Assembly (NCBI GenBank): GCA_963791615.1
Contig: CAWBTE010000005.1
Span: 372,001 to 436,000 of the forward strand
Length of the DNA stretch: 64,000 nt
Direction: 5' to 3'
Source: CAILZL01 sp963791615
Lineage (GTDB): Bacteria > Pseudomonadota > Gammaproteobacteria > Steroidobacterales > Steroidobacteraceae
Positions 53,840-62,977 of the stretch are shown here, one piece after another (the stretch's first letter is position 1; the number at the start of each line of letters is the position of its first letter). The notes under the pieces are model-generated. The model had not been told where the DNA came from and did no database searches. It saw only the letters and a program-made list of their open reading frames with translations. A program made the translations under genes and the position numbers.

Positions 53840-54466
53840 GTGCACATCGACCCCGCCACAACCGCCCATCGTGATAACTACAAGCTGCTGACCAATCTGG
53901 TGGTGCCACGCCCGATTGCCTGGGTGACCTCGCAGAACGAGCAGGGCCTGGTCAATCTCGCTCCATTCAGTTTCTTCAACGCCGTGAGCAGCAAGCCGAT
54001 CTACCTGATCATCAGTGTCGGCCGTAATGATGATGGCAGTGACAAGGACACGGCCAGAAACATCACGCGTAGTGGCGAGTTCGTGGTCAATCTGGTGACG
54101 GATGAATTGCTGGACGCAATGAACATTTCCGCCGCCGATTTCCCCGGTGAAGAAAGCGAACTGAACGCCGCGGGATTGAATCCCGCCGCTTCGCAGCGCA
54201 TCAGCGTGCCCCGTATCGCAGAGGCCCAGGCCAGCATGGAATGCAGGCTGTTCAGCAAACAATCACTGGGTACCAGTAACACCCTGTTCATTGGCGAAGT
54301 GGTGATGTTTCACGTCGCCGACCATTTGATTGACCCACACTTTCACATCAGCGGCTTTGCGCCCATCGGTCGCATGGGTTCGCCTTCGCTCTATTGCCGA
54401 ACCACGGATCGCTTTGATTTACCGCGCATGACTTATGAACGGTATAAGAGTAGGGGCGGTTCGTGA
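53840..54466 (+). CDS. Flavin reductase-like domain protein
   Basis: 208 residues of the flavin-reductase-like, FMN-binding split-barrel family: LLTNLVVPRPIAWVTSQNEQG, VNLAPFSFFNAVSSKP, TARNITRSGEFVVNLVTDEL, then HISGFAPIGRMGSPSLY. These proteins bind FMN and reduce flavins or act as oxidoreductases. Start is GTG 53840. The last residues KSRGGS and the TGA are provided by a family A repeat; the normal C terminus would lie a little further. It is 30 bases after the mla operon but probably independent in function. Confidence 0.88.
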   Translation: MHIDPATTAHRDNYKLLTNLVVPRPIAWVTSQNEQGLVNLAPFSFFNAVSSKPIYLIISVGRNDDGSDKDTARNITRSGEFVVNLVTDELLDAMNISAADFPGEESELNAAGLNPAASQRISVPRIAEAQASMECRLFSKQSLGTSNTLFIGEVVMFHVADHLIDPHFHISGFAPIGRMGSPSLYCRTTDRFDLPRMTYERYKSRGGS

Positions 54467-54519
54467 GCCGCCCTCCGAATACACGAGACCCAGGAGGGCG
54501 GCTCACGAACCGCCCCTAC
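54450..54519. repeat. Family A hairpin pair
   Basis: Opposed units at 54450-54473 and 54496-54519. The first overlaps the 3' end of the flavin reductase gene. The pair lies between convergent genes and may act as a terminator. Confidence 0.9.
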
Positions 54520-54556
54520 TGATGGTTCCCTCACCAGTAGACAACGAATGAACTCC

Positions 54557-55603
54557 TCATGCGATCTCAGGCTTCTCGAACAAATAGTGAGAAACCAGCC
54601 ACTCGCGTCCCTGGTTGTAGCCCCATAACTCGGCGCAGGACATAAAGAACACCCGCCAGTAGTTCCACCACTTCAAGCTCTGCGCTGCGCCATAGGCGTG
54701 GATGAAAACCGGCATGATCTGTTCACGATGTACATCCATGTTGGCCAGCCAGGCTTCGGCGGTTTTCTGATAGTGCTGGCCATTCACCTGCCAGTGATTG
54801 CGCAACTTGAAGTCATCCTGGAAGTACAGCAGCAGATCATCGCTGGGCATGATGCCGCCGGTGAAAAAATACTTCGCCATCCAGTCGGATTCATCGCGCA
54901 CTTCAAAGGGATAGGCGTACTCGCGGTGCGTGAAAATGTGTACGAACAGCGTACCGCCCGGCTTCAACCACGTTGAGATACGCCGCAGCAACGTCTGGTA
55001 GTTACGCATGTGCTCAAACATCTCTACTGACACTACGCGATCAAACTGCCTATCCCGGGCAAACTCCAGCACATTGGCATCGCAGGTGATGATTTCAAGA
55101 TTACTCAGGCCACGCGCTTTGGCCTGCGCCATGATGAACTCACGCTGCGAGTGTGAGTTGGAGACGCCGGTGATCTGGCTTTCCGGATACTTCGCCGCCA
55201 TATACAAACTCAAGCTGCCCCAGCCACAACCCAGTTCCAGAATGCGCTCGCCATTCTTCAGCTGCGCGCGTTCAACTGTAATACGCAGCATTTCTGCTTC
55301 GGCTTCATCAAGACTGGTCACACCCGGCTGGTAGTAACAACTGGAATATTTCAGGTGCTTGCCCAGTACCTGCTGATAGAACGCTGCTGGCACTTCATAG
55401 TGCTGCTCATTGGCGGCGCTGGTTTCAATCGCCACCGGGCTCTGTCGCAATTGTTCAACCAGCTGCATCAGATGTGCTTGCTGCAATTCAGGGTCACCCT
55501 TGTCTTCTTCGATCAGGCGCTGCGCCAGCAGGCGACGAATGCCATGACGGATCACCGCATCCGGCACCAGCCCCTTCTCCACCAGCGACATGGACAACTT
55601 CAT
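54557..55603 (-). CDS. Cyclopropane-fatty-acyl-phospholipid synthase-like methyltransferase
   Basis: 348 residues. SAM-dependent enzyme of the CFA/mycolic acid cyclopropane synthase family, with HYEVPAAFYQQVLGKHLKYSSCYY, motif I ILELGCGWGSLSLYMA, SVEMFEHMRNYQTLL, and TGGIMPSDDLL. The CFA family adds a methylene bridge to unsaturated membrane lipids; this shorter branch often lies beside DUF1295 genes. It overlaps the DUF1295 gene by four bases (ATGA). Together with DUF1475 it forms a leftward operon that faces the desaturase operon. Confidence 0.88.
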   Translation of the reverse strand: MKLSMSLVEKGLVPDAVIRHGIRRLLAQRLIEEDKGDPELQQAHLMQLVEQLRQSPVAIETSAANEQHYEVPAAFYQQVLGKHLKYSSCYYQPGVTSLDEAEAEMLRITVERAQLKNGERILELGCGWGSLSLYMAAKYPESQITGVSNSHSQREFIMAQAKARGLSNLEIITCDANVLEFARDRQFDRVVSVEMFEHMRNYQTLLRRISTWLKPGGTLFVHIFTHREYAYPFEVRDESDWMAKYFFTGGIMPSDDLLLYFQDDFKLRNHWQVNGQHYQKTAEAWLANMDVHREQIMPVFIHAYGAAQSLKWWNYWRVFFMSCAELWGYNQGREWLVSHYLFEKPEIA

Positions 55604-56397
55604 ACCCGCTCCTTCTTTGGCGGCAAGGGAATAAATGCGCTCACCCGGCGTTGATAACTGCGATACGCCTCGCCCTTGCTGCGCACGGCCTGTTCTTCAG
55701 TGGCTTTGACGCCAGTGACATTGATGAGGAAGTGCAGCATCAGCACCGGCAAGCCCAGACACAGCCAGCCCAATGGCGAGGCCAGCGCAAACAACGCATA
55801 GCCGATCCAGATAACCCACTCAAAAAAGTAGTTCGGATGCCGCGACCAGCCCCACAACCCGACATCACAGACCTTGCCCTTGTTGGCCGGATTGTTCTTG
55901 AACTGTTTGAGCTGGGCATCCGCAGTGCTTTCACCGGTCAGGCCCGCTAACCACACGATGCAGCCCGCTACTTCCAGCCAGTGCAGGCGGGTCGTGGAGT
56001 TCATCACCGCCAGCAGCATGGGCAAGCTCAGCACCACATTAAGCAGCGACTGAAACTGGAAGAAGCCCAGAAACTTGAGATTCAGATTACCGGCAGCACC
56101 CCGCTTGCCCCATTGGGCGCGCAACTGCACATAGCGGCCTTCTTCGGGATGGCCAACGATGCGGGTGGCCAGATGTAGCGCGAGCCGAGTGCCCCACAAC
56201 GCGAACATGCCGCAGATCAGGATGCGGCGTGTAACATCACCCTCGCCCATGAAGCCATAGATCAAGGCCAGCACCACGAAGTTGGCAGACCAGCCGATGT
56301 CCACATAGCTGAAGTTGCGCTGCCGGATACCGAGCAGCCAGAGCAGCAGCATGATGAGCATGACAGTAGCGGCGCCTGTCAGAAAGAGGGTCAGCAT
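55600..56397 (-). CDS. DUF1295 membrane protein (steroid-reductase-like fold)
   Basis: 265 residues with six to seven helices. The C-terminal signature LWGWSRHPNYFFEWVIWIGYAL is shared with DUF1295 and with isoprenylcysteine methyltransferases and steroid 5-alpha-reductases. A lipid-modifying reductase or methyltransferase role is likely but unproven. It lies in a leftward operon between DUF1475 and the CFA-like gene. The start faces a pair of family B palindromes, which separate it from the upstream gene. Confidence 0.87.
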   Translation of the reverse strand: MLTLFLTGAATVMLIMLLLWLLGIRQRNFSYVDIGWSANFVVLALIYGFMGEGDVTRRILICGMFALWGTRLALHLATRIVGHPEEGRYVQLRAQWGKRGAAGNLNLKFLGFFQFQSLLNVVLSLPMLLAVMNSTTRLHWLEVAGCIVWLAGLTGESTADAQLKQFKNNPANKGKVCDVGLWGWSRHPNYFFEWVIWIGYALFALASPLGWLCLGLPVLMLHFLINVTGVKATEEQAVRSKGEAYRSYQRRVSAFIPLPPKKERV

Positions 56398-56404
56398 TTC
56401 GGAG

Positions 56405-56502
56405 TACCCTCACCCTGCCCTCTCCCTGAGGGAGAGGGAATTGGAAGCAACGACTTGTTTCCTCGTGCTCCCTCTCCCTCAGGGAGAGGGTTGGGGTGAG
56501 GG
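56405..56502. repeat. Pair of family B palindromes
   Basis: Units at 56405-56438 and 56470-56502 in inverted orientation, 31 bases apart. They lie inside the leftward operon between the DUF1475 and DUF1295 genes and could reduce downstream expression. The ACCCTCACCC / GGGTGAGGGT arms face outward, the reverse of the pair around the DUF559 gene. Confidence 0.88.
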
Positions 56503-56535
56503 TGATGGCAAGGGTAATGAAAATACATCAACACC

Positions 56536-56883
56536 TCACCCATTGCGACGCACCAGCAACACGGCCATCTCGTCATCTTCATCCAGCTTGCGCAGTTCCT
56601 TGAGCACATACACCGCCATGGCCATGTTGCCCAGAGCCATGATGGCAATGAACCAGAGCAACTTCTTCCAGGCAGATTGCTCCTTGTACAACACCCACAT
56701 ATAAAAGGTGACGAAACCAAAGTAGGCATCAAACAGGGTGGCAATGGTCCAGGCATGGTTGGGCGTTTGCTTCAGGCCCGTCCACTCCCACACCGGCTGC
56801 ACCCAACTGGCCCAGCTGGTGACACACAACATGCTGATGAGAATCAGCGTAAACAACACAACAAGAGTGCGACGCGAGGTCAT
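56536..56883 (-). CDS. DUF1475-like small membrane protein
   Basis: 115 residues with three hydrophobic segments: TLVVLFTLILISMLCVTSWA, ATLFDAYFGFVTFYMWVLYKE and LLWFIAIMALGNMAMAVYVL. The FDAYFGF motif and overall pattern match DUF1475, often found near cyclopropane-synthase genes. Function unknown. It starts at ATG 56881-56883 and is first in the leftward lipid-modification operon, sharing its upstream region with the desaturase gene. Confidence 0.72.
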   Translation of the reverse strand: MTSRRTLVVLFTLILISMLCVTSWASWVQPVWEWTGLKQTPNHAWTIATLFDAYFGFVTFYMWVLYKEQSAWKKLLWFIAIMALGNMAMAVYVLKELRKLDEDDEMAVLLVRRNG

Positions 56884-57021
56884 GGCGACATCCCGGAAAC
56901 AATCATTGAATTGAAGTACGCCGGCGCTGGCCAGATGGATTCACAAACAGATCCTTGAATCCGGCCAGTCGGCCCCGGCGTATCTGTGTGTCAGTCACCT
57001 TGATTGAGCCTTGCTGTCACC

Positions 57022-58005
57022 ATGCCCGATTCACCCTCCAGCCAGCCTTCCGCCGCGAGCATCCGCCTGATTGCGCGCCTGCTGCGCAACCTGAAGCTAT
57101 GGTTTATCGCTGACCCGACACTGATCGATGATTCACAGCCCGATTGCATCGAATGGTCGCGCGTTTTTCCCTTTGTCGGCATGCACCTGATGTGCTTTGC
57201 GGTGATCTGGGTGGGCGTCAGTCCGGTGGCAGTGGCAGTGGCGGTGCTGGCCTACCTGCTGCGCATGTTTGCAATTACGGGGTTTTATCACCGCTATTTT
57301 TCGCATCGCACTTTCAAGACTTCGCGGCTGGGGCAGTTTGTGTTCGGCGCGCTCGGCGCTTCAGCCGTGCAGCGTGGCCCGGTGTGGTGGGCGGCGCATC
57401 ACCGGCATCATCATGCACATTCTGATCAGGCCGCTGATCCGCACTCACCGGCACAACACGGTTTCTGGCGGGCGCATATGGGCTGGTTCCTGACCCGCAA
57501 GGGCTTTGCGCCGGACATGCGGCGCGTGCGTGATCTGCAACGCTATCCTGAACTGCGCTGGCTGGATCGATTTGATATCGCCATTCCCGTGTTATTTGCC
57601 TGGAGCATGTTGCTGCTGGGCCAGTATCTGGAAGCAAATCACCCCGAACTGGGCACCACCGGCTGGCAGATGCTGATCTGGGGTTTCTTCATTTCCACGG
57701 TGGCCTGCTATCACGGCACCTACACCATCAACTCGCTGTCGCATGTGTTTGGCCGGCAGCGCTATCAAACCGGCGATGACAGTCGCAACAACTGGTTGCT
57801 GGCTTTAATTACTCTGGGCGAAGGCTGGCACAACAATCATCACCACTATCCGGCTGCCACCCGGCAGGGTTTTTACTGGTGGGAAATTGACATCACTTAT
57901 TACCTGCTCAAATGCCTGTCGTGGCTGGGCATCATCTGGGATCTGAAACCGGTGCCGCTGGCAGTGCGTGACGATCATGCGTATTCGCGCAGGAGTGAAC
58001 GCTGA
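57022..58005 (+). CDS. Membrane fatty-acid (acyl-CoA) desaturase
   Basis: 327 residues. Di-iron, membrane-bound delta-9-type desaturase. The three histidine boxes are GFYHRYFSHRTF, AAHHRHHHAHSD and GEGWHNNHHHYP, between four hydrophobic helices. It introduces double bonds into acyl chains. ATG 57022 is preferred over an in-frame TTG at 57004. Its last base overlaps the ATG of the oxidoreductase, so it heads a rightward operon: desaturase, FAD oxidoreductase, DUF1365, CFA. A TGAATCC-N16-CGTAT arrangement just upstream (56965-56991) is a weak ECF-type promoter candidate. Confidence 0.92.
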   Translation: MPDSPSSQPSAASIRLIARLLRNLKLWFIADPTLIDDSQPDCIEWSRVFPFVGMHLMCFAVIWVGVSPVAVAVAVLAYLLRMFAITGFYHRYFSHRTFKTSRLGQFVFGALGASAVQRGPVWWAAHHRHHHAHSDQAADPHSPAQHGFWRAHMGWFLTRKGFAPDMRRVRDLQRYPELRWLDRFDIAIPVLFAWSMLLLGQYLEANHPELGTTGWQMLIWGFFISTVACYHGTYTINSLSHVFGRQRYQTGDDSRNNWLLALITLGEGWHNNHHHYPAATRQGFYWWEIDITYYLLKCLSWLGIIWDLKPVPLAVRDDHAYSRRSER

Positions 58006-59336
58006 TGCGTGTTGCCATCATCGGTTCTGGCATCGCCGGCATGACTGCGGCCTATCGATTGCATCAGCAAGGCCATGAGATCACCGTTTACGAGGCCAAT
58101 GACCATTACGGCGGCCATACCGCCACTGTGGATGTCGAGCGCCATGGCCGGCACTGGGCGGTGGACACCGGCTTCATTGTATTCAATGACTGGACTTACC
58201 CGAACTTCATCGCGCTGATTGAAGAGCTGGGTGTCGAGTGGCAGTACTCGAACATGAGTTTCTCGCTGAGCTGCGAGAAGACCGGTCTGGAATACAACGG
58301 CACCTCCATCAATACCTTGTTCGCGCAGCGTTTGAATGTGTTGCGGCCCTCCTTCCTGCGCATGATCCATGACATCCTGCGTTTCAATGGCGAAGCGCGT
58401 GAACTGCTCAAGAATGCCCACACTGACCTGACACTATCTGCATACCTGCAACGTGGCGGCTATTCAAAGGCTTTTACTGAACGATATATCGTGCCCATGG
58501 GCCGAGCCATCTGGTCAGCCAGTGAACGCGCCATGCTGGAGTTCCCGGCGCGTTTCTTTGTCGAGTTCTTTGATCGCCACGGCTTTCTCAACGTCAGTAA
58601 CCGGCCGGTGTGGCGCACCATCAAGGGCGGTTCGCGCGAATATGCCCGCAAGCTGGTAGCGCCCTATCAGCATCGAATCCGGCTACGCACACCGGTAACG
58701 GGTGTGCAGCGCCATGCTCATCAAGTACTGATTCGCACTGCCAGAGGCGATGTCCATACTCATGACTACGTGGTGTTCGCCTGCCACAGCGATCAGGCAT
58801 TGCGTTTGCTGGAACAACCCACGCAGGCAGAGCGCGAAATCCTCAGCGCCTTCCCGTATCAGGAAAACGAAGTGCTGCTGCATACCGATGCACGCATGTT
58901 GCCGCGCAAGCCACTGGCGCAGGCGGCGTGGAACTATCACCTGCTGGGTCGCCAGCAGGATCGCGTCGCGCTCACCTATGACATGAACGTGCTGCAAAAC
59001 CTCGATGCACCGGAAAAGTTTCTGGTCACGCTGAATCGCAATCAGGACATCAATCCAGCCACGGTGCTGGGCAGTTACGTCTATCACCATCCTGTGTACA
59101 CACCGGGCGCGGTGGCGGCGCAAGCACGGCATGACGAGATCAATGGTTTGAATCGCAGCTTCTACTGTGGCGCGTACTGGGGTTACGGCTTTCATGAAGA
59201 TGGCGTGGTCAGTGCGCAGAAGATGTTGCAGGCGTTCAACGCTGCTGTAGGGGCGGTTCGTGAACCGCCCTCTTATGCCGACCCAACAGGGCGGTTCACG
59301 AACCGCCCCTACGATCTAATAGCAGGCAGCCCATGA
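58005..59336 (+). CDS. FAD-dependent amine oxidase/desaturase-type oxidoreductase
   Basis: 443 residues. Rossmann FAD motif IGSGIAGMTAAYRLHQQGHE is followed by VYEANDHYGGHT, IVFNDWTYPNFIAL and VFACHSDQALRLL. This is the NAD(P)-binding 'amine oxidase' type protein found with DUF1365 and CFA genes, thought to act on membrane lipids. In Rhodobacter sphaeroides a homologous gene belongs to the singlet-oxygen sigma regulon. The family body ends near residue 413. The last ~30 residues, including VGAVREPPS and TGRFTNRP, are translated from a family A repeat pair. Its end overlaps DUF1365. Confidence 0.9.
   Translation: MRVAIIGSGIAGMTAAYRLHQQGHEITVYEANDHYGGHTATVDVERHGRHWAVDTGFIVFNDWTYPNFIALIEELGVEWQYSNMSFSLSCEKTGLEYNGTSINTLFAQRLNVLRPSFLRMIHDILRFNGEARELLKNAHTDLTLSAYLQRGGYSKAFTERYIVPMGRAIWSASERAMLEFPARFFVEFFDRHGFLNVSNRPVWRTIKGGSREYARKLVAPYQHRIRLRTPVTGVQRHAHQVLIRTARGDVHTHDYVVFACHSDQALRLLEQPTQAEREILSAFPYQENEVLLHTDARMLPRKPLAQAAWNYHLLGRQQDRVALTYDMNVLQNLDAPEKFLVTLNRNQDINPATVLGSYVYHHPVYTPGAVAAQARHDEINGLNRSFYCGAYWGYGFHEDGVVSAQKMLQAFNAAVGAVREPPSYADPTGRFTNRPYDLIAGSP
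59247..59312. repeat. Family A hairpin pair inside a coding sequence
   Basis: Opposed units at 59247-59270 and 59289-59312 lie in frame within the 3' end of the FAD oxidoreductase gene and are translated without a stop. Confidence 0.92.
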
Positions 59337-60102
59337 AAAGCTGTCTATACACCGGCCACATCCAGCATCGTCGTCATGCGCCGCGACGCAATGAGTTTCG
59401 CTATCGCATCTACATGATGCTGCTGGATCTGGATGAATTACCAACGCTGTTTGATCGCTTCTGGCTGTGGTCGGCAAGCGGCCCGCGCTGGCCTGGTTTC
59501 GGCGCAAGGATTTTCATCGACCGGAGGTCGCGTCTCTGTCTGAGGCCATCCGTGACACGGTGCAGCAGCACACCGGTAAATGGCCTGCTGGTCCAATACG
59601 CCTGCTGACGCATCTGCGTTACTTTGGCTACAGCTTCAATCCGGTGAGCTTCTACTATGTGTATGACGCCGCTGATACGTGCGTTGAAACCATTGTCGCG
59701 GAGATCACCAATACGCCGTGGAAAGAACGACATTGTTATGTACTGCCGATGAATGAGCAGCAACGCTGGCAATTCGACAAACGCTTCCATGTCTCTCCGT
59801 TCCTGCCCATGGACATGTTGTACGACTGGCGGCTCTCAGTGCCGGAACAAACGCTGCGTGTACACATGGAAAACCGGCGCAACGGCCAGAAAGACTTTGA
59901 TGCCACCTTGACGCTTGTGCGTCAGCCAATCACCTCCGCATCACTGGCGCGCGCCCTGCTCAGCTTCCCGCTGATCACACTCCAGGTCGTCACCCTGATT
60001 CACTGGCAGGCCTTGAAGTTGTTGCTCAAGCGCGTGCCCGTACAAACCCATCCCGACAAACTGCTACCGAAGGCTCTGGAATCTTCAGGAAAACAGCCAT
60101 GA
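59333..60102 (+). pseudogene. DUF1365 protein, interrupted by one frameshift
   Basis: DUF1365 proteins accompany cyclopropane-synthase-like enzymes; their role is unknown. The N-terminal piece reads MKSCLYTGHIQHRRHAPRRN then FRYRIYMMLLDLDELP and leaves the family frame after FDRFWLWSA. A second frame gives KRPALAWFRRKDFHRPE, LTHLRYFGYSFNPVSFYY and the normal C terminus. One base seems missing near 59471-59478; joined, the protein is about 255 residues, as in the family. It overlaps both neighbours by four bases, so the operon is otherwise intact. Confidence 0.87.
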
Positions 60103-61409
60103 ACAGCATCACCTCCAAGGCCAGCATCATCCCCGCGATTGCGGATCAAGCAGCACCACGCAGTTCGTGGCTGGCGCGACTCGGCCGCAAACTGCTGTTT
60201 GCGCAGCTACGTCAACTCAAACAGGGTGAGCTGGTCCTGATCGACGAACTGGGTACGCATCGCTTCGGCAAATACACCCGGCAATACCCACTCAGCGCCA
60301 CGATTCATGTGGATCATGTGCAGCTGTATGCCGATGCTGCCTTTGGTGGCAGCGTCGGTGCGGGTGAGGCTTACATCCGAGGCCTGTGGCGTTGTGACGA
60401 TCTGGTTGCGTTGATCCGCATCTTTGTCATCAACCGTGAGGTACTGAATGGCATGGACAGTCGCTGGGCGTTCATCAGCCAGCCGTTCCTGAAACTGTTT
60501 CATTTATGGAACCGCAACAGCAAGGCCGGCAGCGCACGCAACATCGCCGCGCATTACGACATCGGCAACGAGCTGTATGAGCTGATGCTGGATGACACCA
60601 TGGCCTACTCCTGCGGCATCTTTGCCACGCCGGAAACCACCTTGCACGAAGCTTCCATCGCCAAGTTCGAAGCGGCCTGCCGCAAGCTGGATCTCAAGCC
60701 CACTGATCATCTGCTGGAAATCGGTACCGGCTGGGGTGGCCTCGCGATTCATGCCGCACAACACTATGGCTGCCGCGTCACCACCACCACCATCTCCCGC
60801 AAGCAGTATGAACTGGCGCAGGCGAAAGTAGATGCGGCGGGCCTGAGTGATCGCATCACGCTGTTGCTGGAGGATTACCGCGACCTGCGTGGCCCAGAAA
60901 ATGGAAAGTATGACAAGCTGGTGTCGATTGAAATGATTGAAGCGGTGGGCGCGCAGTATCTGGACACCTACATGGCCAAGTGTTCCAGCCTGCTCAAGCC
61001 CGATGGCGCGATGCTGTTGCAGGCCATCACCATCCAGGACCAGCTCTATACGCAAGCACTCAAGTCGGTGGACTTCATCCAGCGTTTCATTTTCCCCGGC
61101 AGCTTCATTCCCTCTGTGAACGCAATCAGCCAGTCACTCAGCAGGGTCACGGATTTCAGGATCTTCAATCTGGAGGACATCGGCCCGCACTACGCCACCA
61201 CGCTGCGGCACTGGCGCGAGCGGTTCTTCGCGCAGCTGCCGGCAGTGCGCAAGCTGGGTTATCCGGACAGCTTCATCCGCCTTTGGGAGTACTACCTGTG
61301 CTACTGCGAAGGCGGTTTTGCCGAACGCCAACTGGGCGTGGCGCAGCTGCTGCTGACCAAACCGGGCGCACGTCGCGACGTCATCAGCTCGACCCGGGCG
61401 AGCGCATGA
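60099..61409 (+). CDS. cfa: Cyclopropane-fatty-acyl-phospholipid synthase
   Basis: 436 residues. CFA synthases use SAM to modify unsaturated acyl chains in the membrane. Visible are an N-terminal domain with GAGEAYIRGLWRCDDLVAL, AHYDIGNELYELMLDDTMAYS, motif I LEIGTGWGGLAIHAA, TTTTISRKQYELAQ, SIEMIEAVGAQYLDTY and the C-terminal RLWEYYLCYCEGGFAE. Its length and N-terminal domain make it the fuller of the two CFA-like genes here. It is the last gene of the desaturase operon. Confidence 0.93.
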   Translation: MNSITSKASIIPAIADQAAPRSSWLARLGRKLLFAQLRQLKQGELVLIDELGTHRFGKYTRQYPLSATIHVDHVQLYADAAFGGSVGAGEAYIRGLWRCDDLVALIRIFVINREVLNGMDSRWAFISQPFLKLFHLWNRNSKAGSARNIAAHYDIGNELYELMLDDTMAYSCGIFATPETTLHEASIAKFEAACRKLDLKPTDHLLEIGTGWGGLAIHAAQHYGCRVTTTTISRKQYELAQAKVDAAGLSDRITLLLEDYRDLRGPENGKYDKLVSIEMIEAVGAQYLDTYMAKCSSLLKPDGAMLLQAITIQDQLYTQALKSVDFIQRFIFPGSFIPSVNAISQSLSRVTDFRIFNLEDIGPHYATTLRHWRERFFAQLPAVRKLGYPDSFIRLWEYYLCYCEGGFAERQLGVAQLLLTKPGARRDVISSTRASA

Positions 61410-61518
61410 ACTTGCCACTACACACAAGCGCGCCGGGCATGGCTATACTTCGGCAAGCCATACCAACAAGAAATAGCGGAGTCCGGCTTGGCAGCAGTTT
61501 TTCAATTTCCCTTGCAGT

Positions 61519-61540
61519 CATGCGAAGTCACCTTCGTATG
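61519..61540. promoter_or_regulatory. Inverted repeat upstream of the sigma factor gene
   Basis: CATGCGAAG (61519-61527) and CTTCGTATG (61532-61540) form a 9-bp inverted repeat with one G-T mismatch and a four-base spacer. It may be an operator or mRNA hairpin. Confidence 0.3.
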
Positions 61541-61615
61541 CACGGGTATTGAGGCAGCCCGGCCATGTTGCTCACCACGTCGCTGCTTGTCCCGCTGGTT
61601 GTCGCCGGTGCACTC

Positions 61616-62170
61616 ATGAGCAGCGGCTTGCTGGCGCGCATCGCACAGGGCGAACAATCCGCATTCAAGCAATGTATTGACCAGTATGGCGGCATGATCT
61701 GGGGCCTGGCACGCAAGCTGTCGCCGACACCCTCAGATGCCGAAGACGCCACGCAGGATGTATTTCTGCATCTGTGGAAGAACGCCAGACAGTTTGACGC
61801 CACGCGCGGTTCCGAAGCCATTTTCATTGTCACACTGGCGCGCCGCACGCTGATCAGCCGCTTCCGTGGCCAGCAGCGTCAGCCACGCGCGATCTCGGTA
61901 GAAGAACTGGGCGAGACCCACTGGGAACCGAGTGTTCACGTCGAGAACGAAGATCACGTTGAAGCGCGGCTGGCCGCACAGGCACTGGCCACACTGACCC
62001 CCGAACAGCAGCGCGTCATCAAGCTGTCGGTGGTGCAAGGCTTGTCGCAAAGTGAAATCGCCACCCATACCGGCCTGCCGCTGGGCACGGTCAAGACCCT
62101 GATGCGTCGTGGCCTGATACTGGTGCGCGAGAAACTGGCGCTGGCTACTGGAACGGGAGCACGCTCATGA
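61616..62170 (+). CDS. ECF-type RNA polymerase sigma factor
   Basis: 184 residues. Region 2 is visible as LLARIAQGEQSAFKQCIDQY, DAEDATQDVFLHLWK and TLARRTLISRFR. Region 4 is LTPEQQRVIKLSVVQGLSQSEIATHTGLPLGTVKTLMRRGL. The start is taken as ATG 61616; an in-frame ATG at 61565 would add 17 hydrophobic residues not typical of the family. It overlaps the anti-sigma gene by four bases. By context it probably controls the adjacent membrane-lipid genes and itself. Confidence 0.9.
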   Translation: MSSGLLARIAQGEQSAFKQCIDQYGGMIWGLARKLSPTPSDAEDATQDVFLHLWKNARQFDATRGSEAIFIVTLARRTLISRFRGQQRQPRAISVEELGETHWEPSVHVENEDHVEARLAAQALATLTPEQQRVIKLSVVQGLSQSEIATHTGLPLGTVKTLMRRGLILVREKLALATGTGARS

Positions 62171-62977
62171 GCGCACTGCCGAACCATGACCAGTTGCTCG
62201 ACTTGCTCGCCAGGCAGGCCATACACGGCCTGAGCGAGACGGAAACAGCGGAGCTGAAAACACTACAGCTCGACTACCCGGATGTTACGGGTGACGAATT
62301 TGATGCCAGCGTCGCTGCCATCCTGCTGGCTGGCGGAGCAGGTCAGGAAGTTCTGCCGGCACATCTGGCGGCAAAGATTCTGGCCAGCGCACCGTCACAA
62401 AGTGTCACGTCGAATGTCGTATCGCTGCCTGCACACAAGCCAGCATGGCGTTCCGAAGCCGCCGGCTGGTGGAGCGCGGCGGCCTGTCTCGCGCTGGCCA
62501 TCATCGGCTGGTGGCCCCGCATTGCCGGCGAGCGTGTTGAACCTACGCCGGTTGCAGTATGCCACTGCTCACCCCCGAACAACAGCGCAACGCCCTGCTC
62601 ACTAGTGGTCGCGCCATTCAGGCCAGCTGGTCACCGGGTAATGATGCTGCGGGTAATGCAGTCTGGTGGGCGATGTGGTGTTTGATCCCGTAACGCAACA
62701 AGGCTACCTGCGCTTCCGGGGCATTCCCGCCAATGATCCACGCCTTGAGCAATATCAGCTGTGGATTGCCGATGCCTCACGCACGCCACCCGAGCCAGTC
62801 GATGGTGGCGTGTTCAATACACCGCAAAGCACCGCGACCGGTGATGTGATCATTCCGTTTGAAGCCAAACTGCCGGTGGGCAAGCCCGCTGCGTTTGTCG
62901 TCACAGTGGAACAACCCGGCGGTGTGGTGGTGTCGAAGCAGGAGCGCGTGCTGGCGCTGGCGCAGGTGACACTTTAG
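62167..62977 (+). pseudogene. Anti-sigma factor (RskA-like), read in three frames
   Basis: Membrane anti-sigma factor that would sequester the ECF sigma encoded upstream. Part 1: cytoplasmic domain (NHDQLLDLLARQAIHGLSET) and one helix (GWWSAAACLALAIIGWW). Part 2, another frame from about 62559: MPLLTPEQQRNALLTSGRAI, ASWSPGNDAAGNAVW. Part 3, from about 62666: GDVVFDPVTQQGYLRFRGIP, LEQYQLWIADA and the RskA C-terminal domain to 62977. One base is missing near 62551-62560 and another near 62660-62672. Joined length would be about 270 residues, normal for the family. Confidence 0.82.
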
